This document shows, in pieces, positions 21,160 through 32,123 of a DNA stretch of 64,000 nt (the stretch's first letter is position 1; each line of letters opens with the position of its first letter). The position numbers and the translations under genes were made by a program. The stretch is taken from the NCBI GenBank assembly GCA_026417295.1, contig JAOADN010000006.1, forward strand, positions 1 to 64,000. The letters are read 5' to 3'. The notes beneath the pieces were generated by a model, which searched no databases, had not been told where the DNA came from, and saw only the letters and a list, made by a program, of their open reading frames with translations. The DNA is from Paracoccaceae bacterium (GTDB lineage Bacteria > Pseudomonadota > Alphaproteobacteria > Rhodobacterales > Rhodobacteraceae).

Positions 21160-22056
21160 GTGAGGGTCGTCTTCATGGGCACGCCGGATTTCGCGGTGCC
21201 CGCGCTGGAGGCGGTGGCGGCCGCCCACGAGATCGTCGCCGTCTACTGCCAGCCGCCGCGGCCGGCCGGTCGCGGCCAGAAGGCGCGCCCCTCTCCCGTC
21301 GAGGCGCGCGCCCGCGGGCTGGGCCTGGCGGTGCGCCACCCCGCGACCTTTCGCGACGGCGCGGCGCAGGCGGAGTTCGCGGCCCTCGGGGCCGATGTGG
21401 CGGTGGTCGTCGCCTACGGGCTGATCCTGCCGCCGGCGGTGCTGGCGGCGCCGCGTCGCGGCTGCCTGAACATCCATGCCTCGCTCCTGCCGCGCTGGCG
21501 CGGGGCGGCGCCGATCCACCGGGCGGTCATGGCGGGAGACGCCCGGACCGGGGTGTCGATCATGCGCATGGACGAGGGGCTGGACACGGGGCCCGTGCTG
21601 ATGGCGGAGGCAACGGAGATCGGCGCGGAGGAGACGACGGGCGACCTGCACGACCGGCTGGCCGCGCTGGGGGCGCGGCTGATCGTGGCGGCGCTGGAGG
21701 GGCTGGACGGGCTGACGCCGGTGCCGCAGCCGGCGACGGGGGCGACCTATGCGGCCAAGATCGGCAAGGCCGAGGCGCGGATCGACTGGGCGCGCCCGGC
21801 CGTCGAGGTGGACCGGCTGATCCGCGGCCTCTCGCCCCATCCCGGCGCCTGGTGCCTGGCGGGGGGCGAAAGGCTGCGGCTCCTGCGGTCGCGCCGGGCG
21901 CCGGGCGGCGGCCGGCCCGGCGACGTCATCGACGGGCTGGTCGTGGCCTGCGGCGAGGGGGCGGTCGAGATCACCGAGCTGCAGCGCGAGGGCCGGCGGG
22001 CCCTGCCGGCGGGCGAGGCCCTGCGCGGGATGGCGCTGCCGGACCGGCTGGACTGA
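21160..22056 (+). CDS. fmt: methionyl-tRNA formyltransferase
   Basis: [18 protein letters not shown]...[27 protein letters not shown] start. Confidence 0.97.
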   Translation: MRVVFMGTPDFAVPALEAVAAAHEIVAVYCQPPRPAGRGQKARPSPVEARARGLGLAVRHPATFRDGAAQAEFAALGADVAVVVAYGLILPPAVLAAPRRGCLNIHASLLPRWRGAAPIHRAVMAGDARTGVSIMRMDEGLDTGPVLMAEATEIGAEETTGDLHDRLAALGARLIVAALEGLDGLTPVPQPATGATYAAKIGKAEARIDWARPAVEVDRLIRGLSPHPGAWCLAGGERLRLLRSRRAPGGGRPGDVIDGLVVACGEGAVEITELQREGRRALPAGEALRGMALPDRLD

Positions 22057-22142
22057 CTTCACTTCGCGGCGGGCCGCGCCCATATTGCCCGGCAGGGGGC
22101 GGGCATGGCGGACATGGCAGACGAGGCGGGACCGGGGGTCTG

Positions 22143-22382
22143 ATGGGTTTTCTGGCGATGATCATCATCGGGGCGGCGGCCGGGCTGTTCGCCACGCGGC
22201 TGATGCGGGTGGAGGCCGACCTGGTGACCACGGTGGCGCTGGGCGCGCTGGGGGCGGTGATCGGCGGCCTGGTCCTGCGGGCGCTGATCGCGATGGCGGG
22301 CCTGTTGTCGGGATTCGTGGGCGCCGTGCTGGGCGCGATGCTGGTCGTATGGCTGTGGCAGCGCTACGGCCCGCGCGGATAG
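22143..22382 (+). CDS. GlsB/YeaQ/YmgE-like small membrane protein
   Basis: MGFLAMIIIGAAAGLFATRLMRVEADLVTTVALGALGAVIGGLVLRAL; three TM helices. Confidence 0.75.
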   Translation: MGFLAMIIIGAAAGLFATRLMRVEADLVTTVALGALGAVIGGLVLRALIAMAGLLSGFVGAVLGAMLVVWLWQRYGPRG

Positions 22383-22386
22383 GACG

Positions 22387-22551
22387 ATGGGCTTCCTGAT
22401 CTCGGGCATCGCCGGCGCCGGAACCCGCCTGTTCGGCTGGGGCCTCGGCCTTGCCCTGTGGCTGATCTCGCGCCCCGGGGGCTGGGCGGTGCTGGTGGTG
22501 CTGACGCTTCTTGCGCTGCGCTGGTTCCCCGAGGGCGCGGCGGCGGACTGA
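22387..22551 (+). CDS. 54-aa small membrane protein
   Basis: MGFLISGIAGAGTRLFGWGLGLALWLISRPGGWAVLVVLTLLALRWFPEGAAAD; 4 nt after the previous stop. Confidence 0.5.
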   Translation: MGFLISGIAGAGTRLFGWGLGLALWLISRPGGWAVLVVLTLLALRWFPEGAAAD

Positions 22552-22580
22552 CCCCCTTTCCGCCTTAACCGCGGCCGGGC

Positions 22581-22626
22581 GACGGGCCTTGCAAGGCCCG
22601 TCCCCCCGGCCCGCGCGGCGCGCGGG
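22581..22626. repeat. palindrome array 2 between convergent genes
   Basis: 22581-22602 GACGGGCCTTG|CAAGGCCCGTC, identical to 32171-32192; 22610-22626 CCCGCGC-GGC-GCGCGGG. Confidence 0.93.
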
Positions 22627-22630
22627 AGGA

Positions 22631-23104
22631 TCAGGCGCCCCGCCCGCCCCCGGCCGGACGGAAGGGCGCCATCCCGGCCCGGGCCAGCGCATCGGCGCGC
22701 TCGTTCTGGGGATGGCCGGCATGGCCCCGGATCCATTCCCAGGTGACGCTGTGGCGCGCCTGCGCCTCATCGAGGCGCTGCCAGAGTTCGGCGTTCTTCA
22801 CCGGCTTGCCGTCGGCCGTGCGCCAGCCGTTCCGCTTCCAGCCGTGAATCCAGCCCGTGACCCCGTTCTTCACATAGGCGCTGTCGGTGACCAGCGTGAT
22901 CGCCGCCCCGCGCCGCAGCGATTCCAGCGCGTTGATCGCCGCCAGCAGCTCCATCCGGTTGTTGGTGGTCATGGCCTCGCCGCCCGAGAGCTCGCGTTCG
23001 CGCAGCACCCTGTCGCCCTCGCGCGCAACGAGCAGCACCCCCCAGCCGCCGGGCCCGGGATTGCCCGAACAGGCGCCGTCGGTATAGGCGAAGAGCTCAG
23101 CCAT
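22631..23104 (-). CDS. rnhA: ribonuclease HI
   Basis: [30 protein letters not shown] and [23 protein letters not shown]. Confidence 0.97.
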   Translation of the reverse strand: MAELFAYTDGACSGNPGPGGWGVLLVAREGDRVLRERELSGGEAMTTNNRMELLAAINALESLRRGAAITLVTDSAYVKNGVTGWIHGWKRNGWRTADGKPVKNAELWQRLDEAQARHSVTWEWIRGHAGHPQNERADALARAGMAPFRPAGGGRGA

Positions 23105-23152
23105 GGCCGGCCGGCGCGGCGGCGGGGATCGGGGCGCCGGGGCTCACGGGGC

Positions 23153-23692
23153 TCACGGCGCCCTCGCGGCGGCCTCGGCCTCGGCCAGCAGGGCCGCCGG
23201 GATGGCGGCGGCGATCGCATCGAGCACCGCGGCGACGCGCGGCGCATCCTCGGGCCGCGGGAAGGCGGGAAGGTCGAGGACGGCCCCGTCGAGCCGCACG
23301 GTGCCCTGCCGCGTCGGCCCGCCCACCGGGATCGCCGCATCCTCGAGCCGGCGCGCCGGATCCGCGGCCAGGCCCGAGGCGCGGGCCGCCCGCAGGATCG
23401 CATCGACCCGCCCGGGGTCCGGCACCGCCGTCGCGGCGTGGCAGGCCGGCCCCTCGGTCCGGTAGCCGCGGCAGAAGCGCAGCGCCAGCGTCCCCCCTTG
23501 CGCGATCGTCACGTCGAGCTGCCAGGCATGGGCCGGCGGCAGGCTGCCCGAGGACTGGCTGTAGGTGGCCAGGGCCTCCGCTCCGGCCGGGCTTCCCCCG
23601 GCAGGGGCAGGGCCTGTGCCGGCCCCGAGCACCAGGGCCGCAACCATGGCGGCGGAAAGGGCCGCGGCCGGGCAGGGACGGGCGGCCCGCAT
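23153..23692 (-). CDS. hypothetical secreted protein
   Basis: N-terminal signal-like segment AALSAAMVAALVLGAGTGPAPAGG; start overlaps the ispH stop. Confidence 0.6.
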   Translation of the reverse strand: MRAARPCPAAALSAAMVAALVLGAGTGPAPAGGSPAGAEALATYSQSSGSLPPAHAWQLDVTIAQGGTLALRFCRGYRTEGPACHAATAVPDPGRVDAILRAARASGLAADPARRLEDAAIPVGGPTRQGTVRLDGAVLDLPAFPRPEDAPRVAAVLDAIAAAIPAALLAEAEAAARAP

Positions 23693-24642
23693 CAGAGATC
23701 CTCCCGCAGGATGCGCGGCACCTTGAACTCGACCCGTTCGACGGCCGTCTCGACCAGCTCGACGCGCAGCGCGAAGCGGTCGCGGAAGGCCCCGATGACC
23801 TCGTCCACCAGCTCCTCGGGGGCCGAGGCCCCCGCCGTCAGCCCGACCGCCCTGACCCCGTCGAGGGCGCGCCAGTCGATGTCGGCGGCGCGCCGGACGA
23901 GCTGGGCATGGGCGCAGCCCGCGGCCCGCCCCACCTCGACCAGCCGCATCGAGTTCGACGAATTGGGGGCGCCGATCACCAGAAGCGCGTCGATCCGCGG
24001 CGCGATGGCCTTCACCGCCGCCTGGCGGTTGGTGGTGGCATAGCAGATGTCCTCGCGCCGGGGGCCGACGATGGCGGGAAAGCGGGCCCTGAGCGCGGCC
24101 ACGACCTCGGCCGTGTCGTCGACCGAAAGCGTCGTCTGGGTGATGAAGGCGAGCCGTCCGGGATCCTTCGGCGACAGGGCCGCGACATCGGCCACGGTCT
24201 CGACCAGGAGGACCTCGCCGGGCGGAAGCTGGCCCATCGTGCCCTCGACCTCGGGGTGGCCGGCGTGGCCGATCATCACCATCTGGAGACCTTCGGCATG
24301 GTGGCGCGCGGCCTCGTTGTGGACCTTGGTCACAAGCGGGCAGGTCGCATCGACGGCGATCATCCCGCGTCGCGCCGCCTCGGCCGGGACGGATTTCGGC
24401 ACGCCATGCGCCGAGAAGATGACCGGCCGGTCGTCCGGGCAGTCCGCCAGGTCCTCGACGAAGATGGCGCCCTTCGCGCGCAGCCCGTCCACGACATGGC
24501 GGTTGTGGACGATCTCGTGCCGGACATAGACGGGGGCGCCCCATTTCTGCAGCGCCATCTCGACGATCTTGATGGCGCGGTCGACGCCGGCGCAGAAGCC
24601 GCGCGGGGCGGCGAGGAAGAGGTCGAGCCGGGGCTTGGTCAT
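23692..24642 (-). CDS. ispH: 4-hydroxy-3-methylbut-2-enyl diphosphate reductase
   Basis: [44 protein letters not shown] and [13 protein letters not shown]. Confidence 0.97.
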   Translation of the reverse strand: MTKPRLDLFLAAPRGFCAGVDRAIKIVEMALQKWGAPVYVRHEIVHNRHVVDGLRAKGAIFVEDLADCPDDRPVIFSAHGVPKSVPAEAARRGMIAVDATCPLVTKVHNEAARHHAEGLQMVMIGHAGHPEVEGTMGQLPPGEVLLVETVADVAALSPKDPGRLAFITQTTLSVDDTAEVVAALRARFPAIVGPRREDICYATTNRQAAVKAIAPRIDALLVIGAPNSSNSMRLVEVGRAAGCAHAQLVRRAADIDWRALDGVRAVGLTAGASAPEELVDEVIGAFRDRFALRVELVETAVERVEFKVPRILREDL

Positions 24643-24778
24643 GGGCCGACTGGTAAGGGGGCGCGGACCGCCTGTCGAGGGGGTGCTGGAGGGCGGATCG
24701 CGGACAGGCCCCCGGGCGAAGGGCCCCCGGCGCCCCCGGGGCGGTGCGGGGCGGCCCCGGGCGAAGGGCATGGCGGCT

Positions 24779-25579
24779 TCAGGACGCGCGCGACCAGATC
24801 ACCGGGAACCAGTCCTCGCGCAGGCGGTCGCCTGGCTTCATCCCGTGGCCGGGGAAGGGCGGCGAGGTCGGACCGGGCCGTTCGACGTAGCGCGCGTCGT
24901 CGCCGACGAGCCGCAGCGAGAAGGCGCGCCGCCGGACGTCCGAGACATTGCCGCGCGCGCCGTGCAGCGTGCGGAAGTCGAAGGCCACGGCATCGCCGGG
25001 CTCCATCGCCCATTCGCGGATCGGCATGCCCTCGGCATCGGGGTCCGGCACCGGCATCCAGTCGGCGGGATCGGGGTAGAAGTCGCCCCCCGCAAGCCAG
25101 CGCTTGGGCAGGACCGGCCTTGGCCAGCGGTGCGAGCCCGCGACACAGCGCAGCGTGGCCTCGGTCACCGGGTCGAGCGGCGACCAGAAGCTGATCGTCT
25201 GCTCGCCCTGGACGAAATAGTAGGGGCCGTCCTGGTGCCAGGGCGTGGGTTTCGCCGTGCCCGGCTCCTTGACGAGGACGTGGTCGTGAAAGAGCTGGAC
25301 CCTGTCCGATCCCATCAGGTCGGCCGCGACCTCGGCCGCCGGGCTTTCGCGGATCACCGTCTCGAAGGCGGGGATGCGCTGCCAGTTGCAGTAGGAATCG
25401 AAGAAGCGCCCGGCCTCGCCGGGGGCGAGATTCTCGAAGGCATGGGGCACGGGCATCGACATGTTCTGCTCGATGCCCGCGCGCAGCAGGTCCACATGGT
25501 CGGCGAAGAGCCCGCGGACCAGGACCACGCCGTCCCGCCGGTAGGCCTCGACATCCGCGGGCGTCAGCAGGGCATGCAT
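24779..25579 (-). CDS. phytanoyl-CoA dioxygenase (PhyH) family protein
   Basis: [38 protein letters not shown]...[10 protein letters not shown]; Fe(II)/2OG HxD...H pattern. Confidence 0.88.
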   Translation of the reverse strand: MHALLTPADVEAYRRDGVVLVRGLFADHVDLLRAGIEQNMSMPVPHAFENLAPGEAGRFFDSYCNWQRIPAFETVIRESPAAEVAADLMGSDRVQLFHDHVLVKEPGTAKPTPWHQDGPYYFVQGEQTISFWSPLDPVTEATLRCVAGSHRWPRPVLPKRWLAGGDFYPDPADWMPVPDPDAEGMPIREWAMEPGDAVAFDFRTLHGARGNVSDVRRRAFSLRLVGDDARYVERPGPTSPPFPGHGMKPGDRLREDWFPVIWSRAS

Positions 25580-25597
25580 GGCAGGGGCGCCCCGTGC

Positions 25598-26176
25598 CTA
25601 CTGCGCCACCGTGCCCGGCACATCCTCGCGCAGGTCGCGGGGCTCGCGCGGCGGGCGGCCGATGACTTCGCGCAGGGCGTCGAGCTCGATGAAGTTGTCG
25701 GCCTGGCGGCGCAGCTCGTCGGCGATCATCGGCGGCTGGCTGCGGATCGTCGAGACGACCGAGACGCGCACGCCCTGGCGCTGGAGGCTTTCGACGAGGG
25801 GGCGGAAATCGCCGTCGCCCGAGAAGAGCACGATGTGATCGACCCGGGGGGCGAGCTCCATCGCATCGACGGTCAGCTCGATGTCCATGTTGCCCTTCAC
25901 CTTCCGGCGGCCCTGGGCATCGGTGTATTCCTTGGCCGGTTTCGTCACCATGGTGAAGCCGTTGTAGTTCAGCCAGTCCACCAGCGGCCGGATCGGCGAA
26001 TATTCCTCGTTCTCGAGCAGCGCCGTGTAGTAGAAGGCGCGCAGGAGCTTGCCGCGACGCTCGAATTCCTGGCGCAGGAGCTTGTAGTCGATGTCGAAGC
26101 CCAGCGCCTTGGCCGCCGCATAGAGGTTGGACCCGTCGATGAACAGCGCGAGCCGTTCGTCCTTGTAGAACATCAA
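25598..26176 (-). CDS. NYN domain-containing protein (LabA/DUF88-like)
   Basis: LALFIDGSNLYAAAKALGFDIDYKLL...VDHIVLFSGDGDFRPLVESLQRQGVRVSVVS. Confidence 0.9.
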   Translation of the reverse strand: MMFYKDERLALFIDGSNLYAAAKALGFDIDYKLLRQEFERRGKLLRAFYYTALLENEEYSPIRPLVDWLNYNGFTMVTKPAKEYTDAQGRRKVKGNMDIELTVDAMELAPRVDHIVLFSGDGDFRPLVESLQRQGVRVSVVSTIRSQPPMIADELRRQADNFIELDALREVIGRPPREPRDLREDVPGTVAQ

Positions 26177-26288
26177 ATCTCCCTTTCGAAAATGCGCCGA
26201 TCGGCGGGGATGGAAATCGGGTAGCTTAAAACCGGCCTGCCGTACTGCGCGACGCGACCGAATCTAAAGCAAAACGGGAATGTGACAA

Positions 26289-26873
26289 GTGACGAAGCGT
26301 GAACTGCCGGCCGCCACCGCAGCGATCGCGCTGGGGGCTAACGCCACGTCAGCCGCGGGTGTGCCCGAAAGGACACTCGCCGCAGCGCTGGAGGCGATGG
26401 CCGCGGCGGACCTGCGGCCCTTCGCGGTCAGCCGATTCTGGCGCTCGCCCGCCTGGCCTGCCGGCTCGGGCCCCGATTTCGTGAATGCCGTGGCGCTGGT
26501 GCGCCTGCCGGCCGCGCCCGGTGCGGTCCTGGACCGCCTGCACGGCATCGAGGCCGCGTTCGGGCGGGTGCGCCGGGAACGCTGGGGGCCGCGCACGCTG
26601 GACCTCGACCTGCTGCTTGCGGGCGATGCGGTCCTGCCCGACGAGGCGACGGTCCGGCGCTGGATCACGCTGCCCGACGGGGCGCAGCGCCGCGAGGCGC
26701 CGGAAGCCCTGATCCTGCCGCATCCGCGCCTGCAGGACCGCGGATTCGTGCTGGCGCCCCTGAGCGAGGTCCTGCCGGGCTGGCGCCATCCGCTGTCCGG
26801 GCTGACCGTGGCCGGGATGCTGGCGCGCCTGCCCGCGGCGGCAACCGCAGGGCTTCGCCCGTTCGTGCCGTGA
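26289..26873 (+). CDS. folK: 2-amino-4-hydroxy-6-hydroxymethyldihydropteridine diphosphokinase
   Basis: AIALGANATS...FVNAVALVRL...RERWGPRTLDLDLLL...LPHPRLQDRGFVLAPL; GTG start. Confidence 0.94.
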   Translation: MTKRELPAATAAIALGANATSAAGVPERTLAAALEAMAAADLRPFAVSRFWRSPAWPAGSGPDFVNAVALVRLPAAPGAVLDRLHGIEAAFGRVRRERWGPRTLDLDLLLAGDAVLPDEATVRRWITLPDGAQRREAPEALILPHPRLQDRGFVLAPLSEVLPGWRHPLSGLTVAGMLARLPAAATAGLRPFVP

Positions 26874-26946
26874 TCGCCGCTTGTCAAGCGCCGCCGGTGG
26901 GCCTACATAGCGGCTTCCCTGTTCAGACTCTATCCCGGAGTGCCCG

Positions 26947-27306
26947 ATGGCCCGCGTGACGGTTGAAGACTGCGTTGACAAGGTTCCGAACCGGTTCGAG
27001 CTTGTGCTTCTGGCCGCCCACCGCGCCCGCGAGATCGCCGCGGGCTCGCCCGTCACCGTGGACCGCGACAACGACAAGAACCCCGTCGTCGCCCTGCGCG
27101 AGATCGCCGAGGAGACGCAGTACGCCAATGCCCTGCGCGAACGGCTGATCGAGAGCTACCAGACGCAGATCGAGGTGGACGAGCCCGAGGAGGACGCGAT
27201 GGCGCTTCTCGTCGCGGGCGAGATCGACCGCCCGGCCCCGGTGGACGACGACATGTCCGAAGAGAAGCTGCTGCGCGCCCTGATGGACGCCCAGAGGGAA
27301 GCCTGA
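26947..27306 (+). CDS. rpoZ: DNA-directed RNA polymerase subunit omega
   Basis: [33 protein letters not shown]. Confidence 0.97.
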   Translation: MARVTVEDCVDKVPNRFELVLLAAHRAREIAAGSPVTVDRDNDKNPVVALREIAEETQYANALRERLIESYQTQIEVDEPEEDAMALLVAGEIDRPAPVDDDMSEEKLLRALMDAQREA

Positions 27307-27334
27307 TCCGGCCGGGCCGGACGGGACGGCCAGC

Positions 27335-29455
27335 ATGATCGATGTCGACGACCTGATCGCGCTGGTCCGCAACTACAACCCGCATACCAATGCCGAGCTG
27401 ATCGCCCGCGCCTTCGACTACGGGCTGCTGATGCATGCGGGGCAGTTCCGCCGCTCGGGCGAGCCCTACTTCACCCACCCCGTCGCCGTCGCCGCGATCC
27501 TGACCGAACAGCGGCTGGACGATGCCACCATCGTCACGGCGCTGCTGCACGACACGATCGAGGACACCAAGTCCACCTATGCCGAGATCGCCAGGCGCTT
27601 CGGCGAGGAGATCGCCGAACTGGTGGACGGGGTGACGAAGCTGACGAACCTGCAGCTTTCGTCGTCGGAGACCAAGCAGGCCGAGAACTTCCGCAAGCTG
27701 TTCATGGCCATGTCGAAGGACCTGCGGGTGATCCTGGTCAAGCTGGCCGACCGGCTGCACAACATGCGCACGATCAAGTCGCTCGCGCCCGAGAAGCAGG
27801 CCCAGAAGGCGCGCGAGACGATGGACATCTATGCGCCGCTGGCCGGACGCATGGGCATGCAGTGGATGCGCGAGGAGCTCGAGGACCTGGCGTTCAAGGT
27901 GCTGAACAACGAGGCGCGCGCCTCGATCATCCGGCGCTTCATCACGCTGCAGAAGGAATCGGGCGACCTGATCCACAAGATCACGGGCGACATCTCGGCC
28001 GAGCTCGAGCGGGCGGGGATCGAGGCCGATGTCTACGGCCGCGCCAAGAAGCCCTATTCGATCTGGCGCAAGATGCAGGAGAAGCAGCTGGCCTTCAGCC
28101 GCCTGTCGGACATCTACGGATTCCGCATCATCTGCCAGAGCGAGGCCGACTGCTACCGCATCCTGGGCGTGATCCACCAGCGCTGGCGCGCCGTGCCGGG
28201 GCGGTTCAAGGACTATATCAGCCAGCCCAAGACGAACGGCTACCGGTCGATCCACACCACCGTCTCGGGGCGGGACGGCAAGCGGGTGGAGGTGCAGATC
28301 CGCACCCGACAGATGCACGAGGTGGCCGAGGCCGGCGTCGCCGCGCACTGGTCCTACCGCGACGGCGAGCGCACGCAGAACCCCTTCGCCGTCGATCCGA
28401 CGCGCTGGATCGCCACCCTGACCGAGCGCTTCGACCAGGGCGAGGACTACGACGAGTTCCTCGAGAACGTGAAGCTCGAGATGTATTCCGACCAGGTCTT
28501 CTGCTTCACGCCGAAGGGCGACGTGATCCAGTTGCCGCGCGGCGCGACGCCGCTGGACTTCGCCTATGCGATCCATACCCGGATCGGCAATTCCTGCGTC
28601 GGCGCCAAGGTGGACGGGATCCGGGTGCCGCTCTGGACGCGGCTGAAGAACGGCCAGTCGGTCGAGATCATCACCGCGGCCGGCCAGCGCCCGCAGGTCA
28701 GCTGGATCGACATCGTGGTCACCGGGCGCGCCAAGGCCGCGATCCGCCGCAGCCTGCGCGAGGAGGACCGCGAGCGCTTCGTCAAGCTGGGGCAGGAGCT
28801 GGCGCGCGTGGCCTTCGAACATGTCGGGCGCAAGGTCACCGACAAGGCGCTGCGGACGGCGGCCAAGACCCTGGGCCTGGCCAGCGAGACAGAGGTCCTC
28901 GCCCGCATCGGCAGCGCCGAGCTGACCGCCCGCGACGTGATCGAGGCGCTCTATCCCGAGCTGGCGGCGCGCACCACCGAGGAGATCGACGCCCACCGCG
29001 CCGTCGCCGGGCTGGCGGCGGACCAGTCGTTCCGGCGCGCCAACTGCTGCCAGCCGGTGCCCGGCGAGCGGATCGTCGGCATCACCTATCGCGGGCAGGG
29101 CGTGGTGGTCCATGCCATCGACTGCCCGGCCCTCGTCGAATTCGAGAACCAGCCCCAGCGCTGGGTGGACCTGCACTGGCATTCCGGGCGGCATGCGCCG
29201 GTCCACGGGGTCAGCCTGAACCTGACGATCGCCAACGACGCGGGCGTGCTGGGGCGGATCTGCACGCTGATCGGCGAGCAGAAGGCGAACATCTCGGACC
29301 TGACCTTCGTCGATCGCAAGCCCGACTTCTACCGGCTGATCATCGAGGTCGAACTGCGCGACGCCGAACATCTTCACATGGTGCTCACGGCCCTTGAAGC
29401 GGAAAGCGACGTGGCGCATGTGGAACGCTACCGGGACCTCGGCCGCAAGCCCTGA
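27335..29455 (+). CDS. bifunctional (p)ppGpp synthetase/hydrolase (RelA/SpoT homolog)
   Basis: HD, synthetase (YRSIHTTV), TGS and ACT domains; 706 aa; follows rpoZ. Confidence 0.96.
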   Translation: MIDVDDLIALVRNYNPHTNAELIARAFDYGLLMHAGQFRRSGEPYFTHPVAVAAILTEQRLDDATIVTALLHDTIEDTKSTYAEIARRFGEEIAELVDGVTKLTNLQLSSSETKQAENFRKLFMAMSKDLRVILVKLADRLHNMRTIKSLAPEKQAQKARETMDIYAPLAGRMGMQWMREELEDLAFKVLNNEARASIIRRFITLQKESGDLIHKITGDISAELERAGIEADVYGRAKKPYSIWRKMQEKQLAFSRLSDIYGFRIICQSEADCYRILGVIHQRWRAVPGRFKDYISQPKTNGYRSIHTTVSGRDGKRVEVQIRTRQMHEVAEAGVAAHWSYRDGERTQNPFAVDPTRWIATLTERFDQGEDYDEFLENVKLEMYSDQVFCFTPKGDVIQLPRGATPLDFAYAIHTRIGNSCVGAKVDGIRVPLWTRLKNGQSVEIITAAGQRPQVSWIDIVVTGRAKAAIRRSLREEDRERFVKLGQELARVAFEHVGRKVTDKALRTAAKTLGLASETEVLARIGSAELTARDVIEALYPELAARTTEEIDAHRAVAGLAADQSFRRANCCQPVPGERIVGITYRGQGVVVHAIDCPALVEFENQPQRWVDLHWHSGRHAPVHGVSLNLTIANDAGVLGRICTLIGEQKANISDLTFVDRKPDFYRLIIEVELRDAEHLHMVLTALEAESDVAHVERYRDLGRKP

Positions 29456-29457
29456 AG

Positions 29458-30195
29458 GTGCCGGCGGGCGAGCGGGGGGCTGGCGTGGTGTTCAAGCGCC
29501 GCAGGCCGAAGGGCTGGGCGGAAACCTTCAGCGACATGGTCTACCCGCGCGGGGGCTGGCGGCGGGCCGGCACCTACGTCATCCACCGTGTCCGGCGGCT
29601 GCCGGACGCCCCCCACCGGATCGGGCGCGGCGTCTTTGCCGGCGTCCTCATCTCGTTCACGCCGCTCTTCGGCTTCCACTTCCTCGGGGCAGCCGCCATC
29701 GCCTGGGTGATCTGCGGCAATATCCTGGCCGCGCTGCTGGCCACCTTCATCGGCAACCCGGTCACCATGCCGCTGATCGCCTACGGGTCGGTCGAGCTGG
29801 GCCACTTCCTGCTGGGCAGCGAGAGCGTGCTGACCTTCCAGGAGATCGCCGACGCCTTCGGCGGTGCCACGGGCGAGGTCTGGCGGAACCTGCGCGCGGC
29901 CTTCACCGCCGATATCGCGCACTGGGAGAATCTCGGCCTGTTCTTCCGGGCGATCTTCGTGCCCTACATGACCGGGGGCCTGATCCTGGGCACGATCGCC
30001 GGCGTGATCGGCCATTACCTGACGCTGCCGGTCGTCGGCGCCTACAAGGCGCGGCGGGCGCGCAAGCTGCAGGAGCGGATGATGAAGCTGCGCGGGGCGG
30101 CGGCGGAGGCGGAGGCGGCGGCGGAGGCGGCGGGCGGTGGCGGCGCGCAGGGGGCCGCGGCGCCCGGGGTGGATGAGCGCGGCGAACCCGGCTAG
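29458..30195 (+). CDS. DUF2062 domain-containing membrane protein
   Basis: [49 protein letters not shown]; low-complexity Ala/Glu/Gly C-terminus; a later GTG (~29488) may be the true start. Confidence 0.88.
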   Translation: MPAGERGAGVVFKRRRPKGWAETFSDMVYPRGGWRRAGTYVIHRVRRLPDAPHRIGRGVFAGVLISFTPLFGFHFLGAAAIAWVICGNILAALLATFIGNPVTMPLIAYGSVELGHFLLGSESVLTFQEIADAFGGATGEVWRNLRAAFTADIAHWENLGLFFRAIFVPYMTGGLILGTIAGVIGHYLTLPVVGAYKARRARKLQERMMKLRGAAAEAEAAAEAAGGGGAQGAAAPGVDERGEPG

Positions 30196-30227
30196 GGTCT
30201 GCGGCGTCTGACGGACCGGAGCCCGAC

Positions 30228-30989
30228 ATGCCGCCTTCTTCCAGCACCCGCGACCTGCGCCTAGGCGTGAACATCGACCATGTGGCGACCGTCAGGAACG
30301 CGCGCGGATCGGCCTATCCCGACCCCGTGCGGGCCGCCCTGCTGGCCGAGGAGGCCGGGGCCGACGGCATCACGGCGCATCTGCGCGAGGACCGCCGCCA
30401 CATCTCGGACCGCGACATCGAGCGGCTGGTGGCCGAGCTGACGCTGCCGCTGAACTTCGAGATGGCGGCGACCGAGGAGATGCAGCGGATCGCGCTGCGC
30501 CACCGGCCCCATGCCGTCTGCATCGTGCCCGAGCGGCGCGAGGAGCGCACGACCGAGGGCGGGCTCGAGGTGGCGCGCGAGGAGAACCGGCTGGCCCATT
30601 TCATCGCCCCCCTCAGGGAGGCGGGCTGCCGCGTGTCGATCTTCATCGCCGCCGACCCCCGCCAGATCGAGGCGGCGCACCGGATCGGGGCGGCGGTGGT
30701 GGAGCTGCATACCGGGGCCTACTGCGACCACCATGCCGCCGGCGAGTTCGCGGCGCGCGATGCCGAGCTTGCGCGGCTCGGCGAGATGGCGGCCTTCGCG
30801 CATGGCCTCGGCCTCGAGGTCCATGCGGGCCACGGCCTGACCTACGACACGGTCGCCCCGGTGGCGGCCTTCCCGCAGGTGCGGGAGCTGAACATCGGGC
30901 ATTTCCTGATCGGCGAGGCGATCTTCCGCGGCCTCGGGCCCGCCATCGCCGAGATGCGCCGCATCATGGACGCGGCCCGCGCGGCCTGA
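30228..30989 (+). CDS. pdxJ: pyridoxine 5'-phosphate synthase
   Basis: [32 protein letters not shown] and [10 protein letters not shown]. Confidence 0.97.
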   Translation: MPPSSSTRDLRLGVNIDHVATVRNARGSAYPDPVRAALLAEEAGADGITAHLREDRRHISDRDIERLVAELTLPLNFEMAATEEMQRIALRHRPHAVCIVPERREERTTEGGLEVAREENRLAHFIAPLREAGCRVSIFIAADPRQIEAAHRIGAAVVELHTGAYCDHHAAGEFAARDAELARLGEMAAFAHGLGLEVHAGHGLTYDTVAPVAAFPQVRELNIGHFLIGEAIFRGLGPAIAEMRRIMDAARAA

Positions 30990-31063
30990 CCGGAGGCGAT
31001 CGGGCGCCGGCGTGGCGGCGGCCCCGGGCCTGTGGCTGCCCTGCACCGGAGGCCCGATCCTGT

Positions 31064-31102
31064 GGATAATTCGTTTCCGCGCGGGCGCCCGCGGGATTAT
31101 CC
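31064..31102. promoter_or_regulatory. nested inverted repeat GGATAAT...GCGGGCGCCCGC...ATTATCC upstream of the HdeD-like gene
   Basis: 7-bp outer arms 31064-31070/31096-31102 flank a 12-bp inner palindrome at 31081-31092. Confidence 0.5.
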
Positions 31103-31148
31103 TTGGCAGCGTGCGGCCCGCCAGAGGCCGCGTTTCGGAGGGAACGAC

Positions 31149-31676
31149 ATGTCGAAGGTCTTGCTCATCATCGTTGGCGCGCTGTCGGTATTGGCCGGGC
31201 TTTATGCCATCTTCAACCCGATGCCCGCCACGCTGGCGGCAGTACTCATCGCCGGATGGGCCTTTCTCGTCCTCGGCGTCCTCCAGATCGTCGCCGTGTT
31301 CCGCATCGAGGGCTGGGGCGGGCGCATCTGGGCGCTGATCCTCGGCCTGATCATGGTCCTCGTCGGGGTGCGCATCATCGGCGATCCGGTGATGGGCGCG
31401 CTGACCCTGACCTGGGTCCTCGCGATCCTGTTCCTCGTCTCGGGCATCGCCAAGGTGATCCTCGGGCTGACCTACAAGGGCGTGGAATACCGCGGCCTGA
31501 TCGTCCTGTCGGGCATCGTCTCGGTCGTCCTGGCGATCATGGTCTTCTCGAACTTCCCGTATTCGGCCGCCGTGATCCTCGGCATCCTTCTGGGCGTCGA
31601 GCTCCTGTCGAACGGCGTCGCGGCCCTTGCGATGTCCTTCTCGGGCGAGACCCCGGCCGAAGGCCAGACCGCCTGA
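31149..31676 (+). CDS. HdeD/DUF308 family membrane protein
   Basis: [51 protein letters not shown]; six TM helices. Confidence 0.85.
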   Translation: MSKVLLIIVGALSVLAGLYAIFNPMPATLAAVLIAGWAFLVLGVLQIVAVFRIEGWGGRIWALILGLIMVLVGVRIIGDPVMGALTLTWVLAILFLVSGIAKVILGLTYKGVEYRGLIVLSGIVSVVLAIMVFSNFPYSAAVILGILLGVELLSNGVAALAMSFSGETPAEGQTA

Positions 31677-31698
31677 CGCCGAAGACGGAACCGGCCCC

Positions 31699-32118
31699 GT
31701 GATCCTCGGGATCGGCACCGATCTTGCCAATATCGACCGGATCGCCGGAACGCTTGCGCGTTTCGGCGATCGCTTCAGGAACCGCGTGTTCACCGAGACC
31801 GAGCAGCGCAAGGCTGCACGCCGGGCCGACGTCGCGGGGACCTACGCCAAGCGCTGGGCGGCCAAGGAGGCCTGCTCGAAGGCGCTGGGCACGGGCCTGC
31901 GCATGGGCATCGCCTGGAAGGACATGGGCGTTACCAACCTGCGCAGCGGCCAGCCGGTGATGCAGCTGACCGGCTGGGCGGCCGAGAGGCTGGCGGCCAT
32001 GACCCCGCCGGGGCACGAGGCGATCGTCCATGTCTCGCTGACCGACGACCACCCCTGGGCGCAGGCCTTCGTCGTCATCGAGGCGCGCCCGCTGGGGCAG
32101 GGCCTGCCGGCGCGATAG
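31699..32118 (+). CDS. acpS: holo-[acyl-carrier-protein] synthase
   Basis: [19 protein letters not shown]...FTETEQRKA...[21 protein letters not shown] start. Confidence 0.96.
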   Translation: MILGIGTDLANIDRIAGTLARFGDRFRNRVFTETEQRKAARRADVAGTYAKRWAAKEACSKALGTGLRMGIAWKDMGVTNLRSGQPVMQLTGWAAERLAAMTPPGHEAIVHVSLTDDHPWAQAFVVIEARPLGQGLPAR

Positions 32119-32123
32119 CGCCG

